Below are positions 36,246-44,007 of a stretch of DNA of 53,280 nucleotides, piece by piece. Origin of the DNA: Enterobacter sichuanensis (lineage in GTDB: Bacteria; Pseudomonadota; Gammaproteobacteria; Enterobacterales; Enterobacteriaceae); NCBI RefSeq assembly GCF_002939185.1, contig NZ_POVL01000037.1, forward strand, positions 1-53,280, read 5' to 3'. Positions within the stretch are counted from its first letter, which is position 1; the number at the start of each line of letters is the position of its first letter. A program made the translations under genes and the position numbers. Below the pieces are notes generated by a model that ran no database searches, had not been told where the DNA came from, and saw nothing but the letters and a program-made list of their open reading frames with translations.

Positions 36246-37133
36246 ATGAAATATGGACTTCTGGCGGGGCTGATCTTTTCAGCCGCCAGCCACGCCAGCA
36301 TTGATTTAAAAGCCAACGAGCAGCCGCTGCCGGTGACGGTGGATCGGCAGGCTGTGGCGAAGATCCCCGCCAGTTATAAATTTGTTGAGCCGGGAACGCT
36401 GACGGTTGCCATCTCGATGCTGAACTCCCCGCCGCTGGCGCTGCTGGCCAGCGATAACCGCACGCGGATTGGCAGCGACCCGGATATCGCCCGCCTGCTG
36501 GCGGGCAGTCTGGGGCTGAAGCTGAAGCTGGTGCCGACGGCGTGGGAAGACTGGCCGCTGGGGATCGCCTCCGGGCGTTACGACGTGGCGCTGGTGAACA
36601 TTGCGGTGACCGAACAGCGTAAAGAGAAGTTTGATTTCGCCACCTACCGCGTCGACTCGCTGGCGTTTTCGGTGAAGTCGACCAGTGATATCCAGTCGAT
36701 TAAACGTGCGGAAGACCTGGCGGGTAAAAAAGTGATTGTCGGCTCGGGCACCAATCAGGAACGTATTCTGCTGGGCTGGAACGAGGAGAACAAAAAGGCC
36801 GGACGCGAGCCTGCGTTGCCGGTTTATCTCCACGACGATGCCTCGGGCAATCTTTACATCCAGTCCGGCAGGGCGGATGTGTTCTTCGGGCCGCAGTCGG
36901 TCTCGGCGTATAAAGCGGCGCTGACCGGCAAAACCCGCGTGGTCGGTTTGGGGCCGAAGAAAGCTTATGTCGCCACCACGACCAAAAAAGGCAATCAACT
37001 GGTTTATGCCCTGCAGGCCGCGCTCAACGGTGCGATTGAGCGCGGAGAGTACCAGAAAGTGCTGGCGCGCTGGGGGGAGCAGGGCGAGGCGGTGGAACAA
37101 TCGGAGGTCAACCCGCCTGGGATAACCTACTAA
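36246..37133 (+). CDS. Polar amino acid ABC transporter binding protein 2
   Basis: A second periplasmic binding protein of 295 residues, with signal peptide MKYGLLAGLIFSAASHAS (cleavage likely after HAS). It is a paralogue of the product of 33092-34024, sharing WEDWPLGIASGRYDVALVNI, KEKFDFATYRVDSLAFSVKS (in part), IVGSGTNQERILLGWNEEN (in part) and the final SEVNPPG. Two binding proteins served by one permease suggest that the transporter takes a wider set of ligands, as for TcyJ and TcyK in Bacillus. It is the last gene of the run; the next gene (yncG) has its own promoter-sized gap. Confidence 0.9.
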   Translation: MKYGLLAGLIFSAASHASIDLKANEQPLPVTVDRQAVAKIPASYKFVEPGTLTVAISMLNSPPLALLASDNRTRIGSDPDIARLLAGSLGLKLKLVPTAWEDWPLGIASGRYDVALVNIAVTEQRKEKFDFATYRVDSLAFSVKSTSDIQSIKRAEDLAGKKVIVGSGTNQERILLGWNEENKKAGREPALPVYLHDDASGNLYIQSGRADVFFGPQSVSAYKAALTGKTRVVGLGPKKAYVATTTKKGNQLVYALQAALNGAIERGEYQKVLARWGEQGEAVEQSEVNPPGITY

Positions 37134-37174
37134 TGGTGCTCTACACTTAGGATTTTCACTCCTGAGGGGGCAAA

Positions 37175-37792
37175 ATGATTAAACTTTATGGCGTACCCGG
37201 CTGGGGCTCGGCAATCAGTGAAGTGATGCTGACCCTGGCAGATATTCCCTATCACTTTATCAACGTGGACGGGTTTGACCAACCTGGTCCGCAGCGTGAG
37301 TTACTGCAAAAACTGAACCCGCTGTGTCAGGTGCCGACGCTGGAGCTGGAAAATGGCGCGATCATGACCGAAACGGCGGCAATAGCCCTGATGGTGCTCG
37401 ACCGTTGTCCCGATCTGGCTCCGCCCGTGGGTCAGGCTGAACGTCAGCAGTTTCAGCGTCTGCTCATCTGGTTTGTGGCGAACGTCTATCCCACCTTCAC
37501 GTATGCAGATTATCCCGAACGCTGGGTGCCGGACGCACCGGAACAGCTGCAGAAAAACTGCATTGAGTACCGGAAATCTCTCTATTTGTGGTTCGAAAAC
37601 CAGCTCAGGGCGGCCCCGTTTGCGCTGGGTGAACGGCTGACGCTGCTGGATGTGTATATTACCGTGGCGCGTACCTGGGGGCCTCGTCACGCCTGGTTTG
37701 CGGAAAATACGCCGAAGCTGACGGCCATTGCGGACACCGTATGCCAGCTGCCGGAACTGCACAAGGTGTTAAAGGCAAACAATATTATCTGA
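37175..37792 (+). CDS. yncG: Glutathione S-transferase-like protein YncG
   Basis: A 205-residue protein with the thioredoxin-like GST N-terminal domain ([31 protein letters not shown] in part, [30 protein letters not shown] in part) and a helical C-terminal domain. It matches E. coli YncG throughout, though its activity is unknown. The GAGGGGG ribosome site precedes the ATG. In E. coli it follows ansP; here about 10 kb (regulator/cupin pair, kinase-like gene and the eight-gene run) lies between, so the surrounding order helps show that block as inserted or retained separately. Confidence 0.9.
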   Translation: MIKLYGVPGWGSAISEVMLTLADIPYHFINVDGFDQPGPQRELLQKLNPLCQVPTLELENGAIMTETAAIALMVLDRCPDLAPPVGQAERQQFQRLLIWFVANVYPTFTYADYPERWVPDAPEQLQKNCIEYRKSLYLWFENQLRAAPFALGERLTLLDVYITVARTWGPRHAWFAENTPKLTAIADTVCQLPELHKVLKANNII

Positions 37793-37829
37793 TAACGTGG
37801 AACCCTCATTCACAACCGGAAGCCTGCAC

Positions 37830-38060
37830 ATGCCACACGTAGATATCAAATGTTTTCCCCGTGATTTGAACGACGAACAAAAAAACGCCCTGGCGGCGGA
37901 TATTGCCGAGGTGATTATTCGCCATTTCAACAGTAAAGACAGTTCAGTGTCGGTGGCGTTGAACCAGGTGAATCCCGAGGACTGGAAAGCGCAGGTCTGG
38001 GATATCGAAATAGGACCAAAGCTGGACGAGCTGATCAAAAAGCCCGGCTATTCAATGTAA
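37830..38060 (+). CDS. pptA: 4-oxalocrotonate tautomerase-type protein PptA
   Basis: A 76-residue tautomerase-superfamily protein that starts [13 protein letters not shown], so Pro-2 becomes the N-terminal catalytic base after Met removal. It matches E. coli PptA (YdcE), which tautomerises phenylenolpyruvate-like enols in vitro. Also visible are [12 protein letters not shown] and the LIKKPGYSM end. The ATG at 37830, with CGGAAG upstream, is the only start that gives Pro as the first residue; the in-frame ATG at 37797 adds 11 unrelated residues. A GC-rich terminator follows. Confidence 0.9.
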   Translation: MPHVDIKCFPRDLNDEQKNALAADIAEVIIRHFNSKDSSVSVALNQVNPEDWKAQVWDIEIGPKLDELIKKPGYSM

Positions 38061-38068
38061 GATCGTCT

Positions 38069-38107
38069 GCCGGGGAGCGGCTTTGTCCTTCCCGGCTTTC
38101 CGCTTTT
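38069..38107 (+). terminator. Terminator after pptA
   Basis: GCCGGGGA / TTCCCGGC gives a stem of 7-8 pairs with a 12-nt loop, followed by TTTCCGCTTTT. It begins 9 bases after the pptA stop. Confidence 0.7.
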
Positions 38108-38238
38108 CGCAAAAATCGTAAAAATGAGTTTTGTCTTATCCGCTACACTTCACGTTTCTGACTGACATTTCATAAATCCTTAGGAAAGATCTTCAACCGA
38201 ATCAGTTAAGGACAGACACGTTAAAGGATAATTTTCTG

Positions 38239-39240
38239 ATGACAAAATTACCCCGGTTTTCACTCGCCTTTCTTCATCCCCGGTACTGGCTAAGCTGGAC
38301 AGGCATTGCCGCACTGTGGCTCATCATGCTGCTGCCTTATCCGCTGTTGTTCCGGATCGGTCATGGCCTTGGCCGACTGGCGATGCGTTTACTCCCTCGC
38401 CGCGTCGCGATTGCCCGCCGTAACCTTGAACTCTGCTTTCCTGAGATGGGCGCGGACGAACGCGAAACCTTGCTGCAGCGTAATTTCGAATCGGTAGGCA
38501 TGGGCGTCATCGAAACCGGTATGGCCTGGTTCTGGCCTGCGTGGCGGGTGCGGAAATGCTATACCGTGACCGGGTATGAACATATGGAAAAGGCGCGTGA
38601 GAAAGGCAATGGGGTGGTGCTCGTTGGTATGCACTTTCTTACCCTTGAGCTGGGCGCGCGGATCTTTGGCATGCTTAACCCGGGCATTGGGGTCTACCGT
38701 CCCAACAATAATGCGTTGCTGGACTGGCTGCAGACCCGCGGGCGTCTGCGTTCCAATAAAACCATGCTCGATCGCCATGATTTAAAAGGCATGATCCGCT
38801 CGCTGAAGCAGAATGAAATCTTGTGGTACGCCCCGGACCATGACTATGGGAAGACCAATAGCGTCTTTGTGCCGTTTTTTGCGGTGCCGGATGCCGCCAC
38901 GACGGCGGGCAGCTATATGCTGGTCAAAAGCGCACGGCCTGCCGTCGTCCCCTTCGTGCCGCGTCGCAGGGCGAACGGCTCAGGTTACGAACTGATTATT
39001 CTTGAGGATATCAGCGAGGCGCTGCAGGGCGGCGATAAAGAAGCCGTGGCGACGCAGATGAACAGGGCGATTGAGCACGCGGTACGGATGGCGCCGGAGC
39101 AGTATATGTGGCTGCACCGTCGCTTCAAAACGCGTCCCGAAGGGGTACCGGACCGCTATGCCCGCCAGAAACAGACGGCTCCACGGAATGATATTCTCTC
39201 CGCCGGCGATTTTTCTGACCGCTCAGGCGTACAGCACTAA
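38239..39240 (+). CDS. lpxL: LpxL-family Kdo2-lipid IVA acyltransferase (extra copy)
   Basis: A 333-residue inner-membrane acyltransferase that adds a secondary acyl chain to lipid A. It resembles E. coli LpxL more than LpxP or Lpx[19 protein letters not shown] (membrane anchor), [24 protein letters not shown] carrying the catalytic H-x4-E, YAPDHDYG and [19 protein letters not shown]. About 27 residues follow where LpxL ends, giving a longer polar tail. The position between pptA and maeA is not a usual lpxL site in E. coli, so this may be a second copy (compare LpxL1/LpxL2 in Klebsiella). The AAGGATAA site precedes the ATG. The gene symbol is a family name; paralogue identity and chain length preference are not determined. 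Confidence 0.82.
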   Translation: MTKLPRFSLAFLHPRYWLSWTGIAALWLIMLLPYPLLFRIGHGLGRLAMRLLPRRVAIARRNLELCFPEMGADERETLLQRNFESVGMGVIETGMAWFWPAWRVRKCYTVTGYEHMEKAREKGNGVVLVGMHFLTLELGARIFGMLNPGIGVYRPNNNALLDWLQTRGRLRSNKTMLDRHDLKGMIRSLKQNEILWYAPDHDYGKTNSVFVPFFAVPDAATTAGSYMLVKSARPAVVPFVPRRRANGSGYELIILEDISEALQGGDKEAVATQMNRAIEHAVRMAPEQYMWLHRRFKTRPEGVPDRYARQKQTAPRNDILSAGDFSDRSGVQH

Positions 39241-39252
39241 AACTTCAGCGAT

Positions 39253-39274
39253 GCCCTCACCCTGCGGTGAGGGC
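39253..39274. terminator. Hairpin between convergent lpxL and maeA
   Basis: GCCCTCACC / GGTGAGGGC is a perfect 9-bp stem with a CTGC loop, 12 bases past the lpxL stop and 11 bases before the maeA stop on the other strand. No U-run follows on either strand. Confidence 0.6.
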
Positions 39275-39284
39275 GTGACCGGCG

Positions 39285-40970
39285 CTACAGCGCGGAACGG
39301 CGGTAAGGCGCATAGTCCGCCTGCCACCAGGTCTTCTCGATACGCGCCATCAACGCTTCATCATCTATTGCCGGGGCGACGCCCTGTGCAATTGCGGCGC
39401 GGGCGACGGCAACGGCAATCTGACGTGAGACCGTTTCAATCTGATCTACCGGTGGCAGCAATCCTCCTCTTTCTGTCGTCACCAGCGGAGACTGCGCGGC
39501 CAGGCTGCGGCTTGCCGCCATCAACATCTCTTCCGTCACACGGCGAGCCTCACAGGCCAGCACACCCAGTCCCAGGCCCGGGAAGATATAGGCGTTATTA
39601 CACTGGGCGATCTCGTAGTGCGCATTCTCCCAGAATACCGGGGCGAACGGGCTGCCGGTGGCGACCAGCGCGGCACCCTGGGTCCAGGCGATAAGATCCT
39701 GCGGCTGTGCCTCTGCCCGCGACGTCGGGTTTGAGAGCGGCATGATAATGGGGCGCGGACAGTGGCGATGCATCTCTTTGACAATCTCTTCGCTGAACAG
39801 TCCAGGCTGGCCGGAAACGCCAATCATCACCGTCGGATGCGCGTTCTTCACCACGTCCAGTAGCGAGATATTTTTCGCCTCTACCGGCCAGTGACAAACG
39901 GTTTCGCGGGCGGTAAGCAGGTTTTTCTGGAAATCGAGCAGGTTGGTCATGTCGTCGGTCAGCAGACCGAAGCGATCGACCATAAAGATCCGGCTGCGGG
40001 CTTCGGATTCGGTTAGACCGTCATCCACCATCAGCGCAACAATTTTTTCGGCGATCCCGCACCCCGCAGAACCGCTGCCGAGGAACACTACCCGCTGATC
40101 GCGTATGCGCGTGCCCGCGGCATGCGCCGCCGCAATCAGCGTACCGGCGGTGACGGCTGCAGTGCCCTGAATATCATCATTGAAGCAGCACAGCTGGTCG
40201 CGGTAGCGCTGCAGCAGTCTGGTGGCGTTTTTCTGGGCAAAGTCTTCAAACTGCAGAAGAACGTTGGGCCAGCGCGCCTTGACGGTACTGATAAACATAT
40301 CCATGAATTCCGCGTACTGGTCATCGGTGATGCGCGGATGGCGCCAGCCCATGTACATCGGGTCTTCCAGGTGCTGCTGATTGTTGGTGCCGACATCCAG
40401 CATGATCGGGAGCGTGGAGGCCGGATGGATCCCTCCGCAGGCGGTATACAGCGACAGCTTACCAATCGGAATACCCATACCGCCTATCCCCTGATCGCCA
40501 AGCCCTAAAATACGCTCCCCGTCCGTGACGACAATCACCCGAATGTCGTTGCGCGAGAAACTTTGCAGCATCTCATCGATACGGTGACGGTTAGGCCATG
40601 AAATAAATAAACCGCGCGCACGACGATAAATGGTAGAGAAATGCTCGCAGGCTTCCCCTACGGTCGGGGTATAGATTATCGGTAACGTTTCTTTCAGATG
40701 TGAACGCAGAAGATTGTAAAAGAGAGTTTCATTGGTATCCTGAATGTTGCGCAGATAAACATGGCGGGAAATATCGCTTTTAAAATGGCAGAACTGTATC
40801 CACGCGCGTTCGGTTTGTTCCTCAATGGTTTCCACATTATGCGGTAATAAACCATGCAGATTAAAATGATCTCGCTCTTCTTTAATAAAGGCGAGACCTT
40901 TATTTAATAACGGATTTTCCAGCAGTACGGCTCCGTTATAGGGGGTGTACAGAACTTCTTTGCGGGACAT
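39285..40970 (-). CDS. maeA: NAD-dependent malic enzyme MaeA
   Basis: A 561-residue malic enzyme that converts malate to pyruvate and CO2 with NAD reduction. It has the N-terminal [24 protein letters not shown] (in part), the [23 protein letters not shown] catalytic region (in part), FEDFAQKNA metal site and [20 protein letters not shown] dinucleotide fold. It is similar to E. coli MaeA at most positions but visibly diverged, so it may be either the orthologue or a second malic enzyme. It is divergent from a 2-hydroxycarboxylate transporter, making a likely malate-use module; a CRP-like site lies in the 416-bp gap. Ribosome site AGGAG precedes the ATG at 40970. Confidence 0.9.
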   Translation of the reverse strand: MSRKEVLYTPYNGAVLLENPLLNKGLAFIKEERDHFNLHGLLPHNVETIEEQTERAWIQFCHFKSDISRHVYLRNIQDTNETLFYNLLRSHLKETLPIIYTPTVGEACEHFSTIYRRARGLFISWPNRHRIDEMLQSFSRNDIRVIVVTDGERILGLGDQGIGGMGIPIGKLSLYTACGGIHPASTLPIMLDVGTNNQQHLEDPMYMGWRHPRITDDQYAEFMDMFISTVKARWPNVLLQFEDFAQKNATRLLQRYRDQLCCFNDDIQGTAAVTAGTLIAAAHAAGTRIRDQRVVFLGSGSAGCGIAEKIVALMVDDGLTESEARSRIFMVDRFGLLTDDMTNLLDFQKNLLTARETVCHWPVEAKNISLLDVVKNAHPTVMIGVSGQPGLFSEEIVKEMHRHCPRPIIMPLSNPTSRAEAQPQDLIAWTQGAALVATGSPFAPVFWENAHYEIAQCNNAYIFPGLGLGVLACEARRVTEEMLMAASRSLAAQSPLVTTERGGLLPPVDQIETVSRQIAVAVARAAIAQGVAPAIDDEALMARIEKTWWQADYAPYRRSAL

Positions 40971-41386
40971 GGTTAACTCCTGAATTTTCTAATAAAACAG
41001 ATTGAGAAAACAAGCGGGCAGGCATGAAGTTTGATGTTTTCATGTCAGTATTTTATCTGTTTTGTTGCAGCGCTAATCTAACGGTTAGCCTGCAGGGCAG
41101 GAGTGATAAGGGTCACAATCTCTCTGGTTTTATTAATTTCAAAAAGATTACCTGAATGGCTGTCATTAACTTTAGTTACATAATAATGAATTAAGTTATT
41201 TAAAATAAAAGAGTTGTGTTGTTCACATTTCCCTGCGTTTCTCCATGTTAATTTCGCGCTGAGCCTGTTTTAAGAAAAGGCCACGTAAGTCATTATTTTT
41301 ATATTAAAGAACATTTATTGCTATCAGGAATAGATTTCAGTTTATTCCTTTCTCTGTTTATCCGAACACAATTTTCAGGTGATTAT
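40971..41386. other. Divergent promoter region of maeA and transporter
   Basis: No gene fits in these 416 bases. It is AT-rich and holds regulatory signals: a CRP-like site at 41102-41117 and an inverted repeat GCTAA-N8-TTAGC at 41072-41089. A TTTAAAATAAAAG-rich stretch near 41195-41210 could give promoter or IHF contacts. The leader before the transporter ATG is T-rich with no clear hairpin. Confidence 0.5.
41102..41117. promoter_or_regulatory. CRP-like binding site
   Basis: AGTGA-N6-TCACA differs from the CRP core TGTGA-N6-TCACA by one base, with correct spacing. It lies about 130 bases from the maeA start and 270 bases from the transporter start, a layout that fits catabolite control of one or both. 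Confidence 0.6.
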
Positions 41387-42712
41387 ATGAAAGATAATCC
41401 TGTACCGACTTCTGAACTGTCGACCTCGCGTTTTGCCTTTGGGCTCAACAATACCGAGGTGGGCGCGGTTCCGCTGATGCTGTTTGTCGGGATCGCCGCC
41501 ATTGTGGCGACGTCCGCCTGGGCAGGGCTGCTGCCGAAAAATATGATCGGTGGTCTCGCGGTCATCATGACGCTCGGTTTCGCGTTTGCCAAAGTAGGGC
41601 GTCAGATCCCCTTGCTGAAAGATATCGGCGGTCCGGCGATCCTCTGCCTGATGGTCCCCTCTGTGCTGGTCTATTTTGGGGTCTTCGGGAAACAGACCCT
41701 TGATACGGTGCATCTGCTGATGAAAGAGGCGAATCTGCTCTATTTCGTCATCGCCTGCCTGGTGGTCGGCAGTATTCTGGGGATGAACCGGGTACTGCTC
41801 ATTCAGGGGATGATGCGCATGTTTGTTCCGCTGGTGGCGGGGACATTCATGGCCATACTAACCGGGCTCATTATGGGATCACTGTTTGGTTATACGCCTT
41901 ACCACACCTTCTTCTTTATCATTGTGCCCATCATTGGCGGCGGGATTGGCGAGGGAATTTTGCCCCTCTCCCTGGCCTATTCGGCAATACTGGGACAAAC
42001 GCCGGATGTTTTTGTTGCGCAACTGGCACCCGCTGCGGTCGTGGGGAATATTTTCGCCATTGTGTGTGCAGGCTCGCTGGCGCGTCTCGGGACCAAACGT
42101 CCGGCGCTTTCTGGAAACGGCATGCTCACGCGCAGTAAAGAAGACACCAGCCTGTTTGCAGGGGCGCAAAGTGCTCAACAGACGGATTTTCATCTGATGG
42201 GGGGCGGATTACTGATGGTGTGCGCGTTTTTCATCGTCGGCGGATTGTTTGAAAAACTGGTCCACATTCCCGGCCCGGTGCTGATGATTTTGATTGCCGT
42301 GCTGTGCAAATACTTCAGCGTGATCCCGGCCTCCATGGAGCAGGGGGCGCACAGCTGCTATAAATTTGTCTCCGCTGCGCTGGTCTGGCCGCTGATGATT
42401 GGCCTCGGGATGTTATACGTGCCGCTTGAGAGCGTGGTCTCAGTCTTCTCGGTGGGGTACGTGGTGGTGTGCGGTTCGGTGGTGATTGCGATGGCGCTGA
42501 GCGGCTACTTTATTGCGTCGCGTCTGAACATGTATCCTGTGGAAGCGGCCATCGTCACCTGCTGCCATAGCGGTCTGGGCGGGACAGGGGACGTGGCCAT
42601 TTTGTCCGCCTCTAACCGGATGTCCCTCATGCCGTTTGCACAGATTGCGACCCGCATCGGCGGCGCGTCGACGGTGATCATCGCCACGCTGCTGATGGGG
42701 TGGATAATGTAA
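41387..42712 (+). CDS. 2-hydroxycarboxylate transporter (malate/citrate symporter)
   Basis: A 441-residue membrane protein of the 2-hydroxycarboxylate transporter family (CitS, MaeN, CimH, MleP), with about 11 helices. Two re-entrant loops with GG-motifs that form the transport site are visible: IGGGIGEG at residues 183-190 and SGLGGTGD near 405. The ATG at 41387 follows CAGGTGA; the longer frame from 41318 would add hydrophobic residues without family support. The divergent malic enzyme suggests malate as the substrate, with citrate or lactate exchange not excluded. Length is normal (CitS 446). Confidence 0.88.
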   Translation: MKDNPVPTSELSTSRFAFGLNNTEVGAVPLMLFVGIAAIVATSAWAGLLPKNMIGGLAVIMTLGFAFAKVGRQIPLLKDIGGPAILCLMVPSVLVYFGVFGKQTLDTVHLLMKEANLLYFVIACLVVGSILGMNRVLLIQGMMRMFVPLVAGTFMAILTGLIMGSLFGYTPYHTFFFIIVPIIGGGIGEGILPLSLAYSAILGQTPDVFVAQLAPAAVVGNIFAIVCAGSLARLGTKRPALSGNGMLTRSKEDTSLFAGAQSAQQTDFHLMGGGLLMVCAFFIVGGLFEKLVHIPGPVLMILIAVLCKYFSVIPASMEQGAHSCYKFVSAALVWPLMIGLGMLYVPLESVVSVFSVGYVVVCGSVVIAMALSGYFIASRLNMYPVEAAIVTCCHSGLGGTGDVAILSASNRMSLMPFAQIATRIGGASTVIIATLLMGWIM

Positions 42713-42720
42713 CATGCTGC

Positions 42721-42752
42721 GGGTAAGCCGGGTAACGTTGCCGGGCTTACCC
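42721..42752. terminator. Hairpin between transporter and HxlR gene
   Basis: GGGTAAGCCGGGTAAC / GTTGCCGGGCTTACCC pairs over 16 positions with two mismatches and no separate loop. It starts 9 bases after the transporter stop and overlaps the last codons of the convergent hxlR-type gene, so it can end transcription from both sides. Confidence 0.75.
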
Positions 42753-43208
42753 CTTTGGTGTCGGCACAATCTGCACCTGATGGGGTTTCACCTCATGACC
42801 CTGCGTATTCACATAGCCAATATGCAACGGATCGCCTGTCTCTTTATCCACCAGTGTTAAATGCGGTGCGGTGTGTAACACCTGTCTGTGTCCCCATTCC
42901 ATCAGCGCCAGAAGTACCGGGGCAAGGGTGCGGCTTTTTTCGGTAAGCTGGTACTCATAGCGTTCCCGTGCCCCTTCTTCCCGGTAAGGTATTCGGGAGA
43001 GCAGCCCCAGCTCCGTCATCAGTTTTAAACGCGTCGCTAAGGTTTGTTTCGTGATCCCGGTATGGCTACGCATGGTTTCGAAGCGCGTCACGCCGTAAAA
43101 CGCCTCCCTCAGGATCAGCAAAATCCATTGATCGCCCACGATTTTTGCCCCTTCAGCCAGACCGCACAGTTCGGGCGAGAGGTAAGGCAACGATTTTTCT
43201 TTTGACAC
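42747..43208 (-). CDS. HxlR-family transcriptional regulator
   Basis: A 153-residue winged-helix regulator of the HxlR/MarR-like class: LAEGAKIVGDQWILLILREAFYGVTRFETM (in part) and ITKQTLATRLKLMTELGLLSRIPYREEGARERYEYQLTEKSRTLAPVLLALMEWG (in part). Many such regulators sense electrophiles or quinones through a cysteine; here one Cys is visible at about residue 15 (ELCGLAEG). It starts with GTG at 43208 behind AAGGA. It is divergent from a tautomerase gene, 61 bp apart, and probably controls it. The longer C-terminal stretch (VDKETGDPLHIGYVNTQGHEV) is a feature of one HxlR subgroup. Confidence 0.87.
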   Translation of the reverse strand: MSKEKSLPYLSPELCGLAEGAKIVGDQWILLILREAFYGVTRFETMRSHTGITKQTLATRLKLMTELGLLSRIPYREEGARERYEYQLTEKSRTLAPVLLALMEWGHRQVLHTAPHLTLVDKETGDPLHIGYVNTQGHEVKPHQVQIVPTPKG

Positions 43209-43224
43209 CGGCGGTTTTCCTTTC

Positions 43225-43255
43225 TAACCTGAGTATGATTTTTAGACCTTGGTTA
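43225..43255. promoter_or_regulatory. Inverted repeat in HxlR/tautomerase intergenic region
   Basis: TAACC (43225-43229) and GGTTA (43251-43255) form an inverted pair 21 bases apart, and an ACCT direct repeat lies inside. The 61-bp gap is short enough for one dimeric regulator to control both genes. Confidence 0.35.
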
Positions 43256-43269
43256 TTAGGGAGAATACA

Positions 43270-43506
43270 ATGCCTTTTGTGAATGTACAAACGATTAAAG
43301 GGATCATGAACGACGAGCAGAAGAGCGAGCTGCTGCGCCGGATGACGGACTTGATGGTGGAAATCGAGGGAAGAGGGGATCCCGAGTTCCGTCGCTCGGT
43401 CTGGATCCGTATTGATGAGCACGACCCTGAGCAGTGGAGCCTCGGAGGATTACAGCCAACCGCTGAAATGATTGCGAAGACATTCGCGACAACACAGCCG
43501 TCCTGA
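43270..43506 (+). CDS. 4-oxalocrotonate tautomerase-family protein
   Basis: A 78-residue tautomerase superfamily protein beginning MPFVNVQTIKGIMNDEQKSELLRRM, with the predicted catalytic Pro exposed after Met removal, and the RSVWIRIDEH and WSLGG segments seen in this group. It is distinct from PptA in the same window. The AGGGAG ribosome site before the ATG at 43270 rejects the start at 43249. It is divergent from the HxlR regulator, a common arrangement for stress- or electrophile-linked tautomerases; its true substrate is unknown. Confidence 0.87.
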   Translation: MPFVNVQTIKGIMNDEQKSELLRRMTDLMVEIEGRGDPEFRRSVWIRIDEHDPEQWSLGGLQPTAEMIAKTFATTQPS

Positions 43507-43512
43507 TGCAAA

Positions 43513-43538
43513 GCCGGGAGGTGTAATCGCCTCCCGGC
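43513..43538. terminator. Perfect hairpin between convergent tautomerase and arsR genes
   Basis: GCCGGGAGG / CCTCCCGGC is a perfect 9-bp stem with an 8-nt loop TGTAATCG. It lies between the two stop codons and has no clear U-run. Confidence 0.65.
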
Positions 43539-43547
43539 ACGACCGGG

Positions 43548-43847
43548 TTACGGTGTACGCAGCAAAATCTCCATTAGCCCCGGAAAGCGGGCATCCAGAT
43601 CTTCTCTGCGCAGGGAGATCATATTTTCTCGTCCCTGTGGACGTTGCCAGATCACCCCGCTGTCGCGCAACACGCGCCAGTGATGAGTCATAGTGGATTT
43701 CACCACTTCATCCGGACGCAGCGCATTACAGCTGAGTTCGCTGCCATCGGACAGGCGGCGAATAATCGACAGCCGGAGCGGGTTGCCGAGGGCAAACAGC
43801 ACATTTTCCAGCAATATTTGTTCAGTTTCGGGATGGTTAGGGATCAT
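43548..43847 (-). CDS. ArsR-family regulator next to fusA2
   Basis: A 99-residue ArsR/SmtB-type winged helix: LENVLFALGNPLRLSIIRRLSDGSELSCNALRPDEVVKSTMTHHWRVLRDSGVIWQR in pieces (FALGNPLRLSIIRRL; KSTMTHHWRVLRDSGVI). The classical ELCVCDL metal box of ArsR is replaced by ELSCNAL, so it probably does not sense metal in the usual way. AGGA precedes the ATG at 43847. It is divergent from an elongation factor G gene with an inverted repeat between them, which makes control of a translation factor by this regulator the simplest reading. Confidence 0.86.
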   Translation of the reverse strand: MIPNHPETEQILLENVLFALGNPLRLSIIRRLSDGSELSCNALRPDEVVKSTMTHHWRVLRDSGVIWQRPQGRENMISLRREDLDARFPGLMEILLRTP

Positions 43848-43905
43848 CGTTTTCCTGCGCAGGGTGTCAGATTGAGCTATATCAACAATAGGTCAACCCT
43901 TAAAA

Positions 43906-43939
43906 AATAGTTCGATAATACTCGTACAATAGGACTATT
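43906..43939. promoter_or_regulatory. Inverted repeat upstream of fusA2
   Basis: AATAGTTC (43906-43913) and GGACTATT (43932-43939) are inverted copies with one change, 18 bases apart. The position, 59 bases from the arsR start and 69 from fusA2, fits an operator for the ArsR-family protein. Confidence 0.5.
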
Positions 43940-44007
43940 ATAGCAAACGAATGAGTAAGCGACCATCCCGGTCGTCACAGAGACGTCATACAGACTAAGG
44001 AAATATC

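Noticed and set aside
38203..38224. GTTAA-N10-GTTAA before lpxL as a PhoP box
   Set aside because: PhoP boxes need hexamers spaced by 5 bases (11-bp period); here the period is 15.
41214..41229. TGTG-N5-CACA as a CRP site near 41216
   Set aside because: The half-site spacing is too short for CRP; the site at 41102-41117 has correct spacing.
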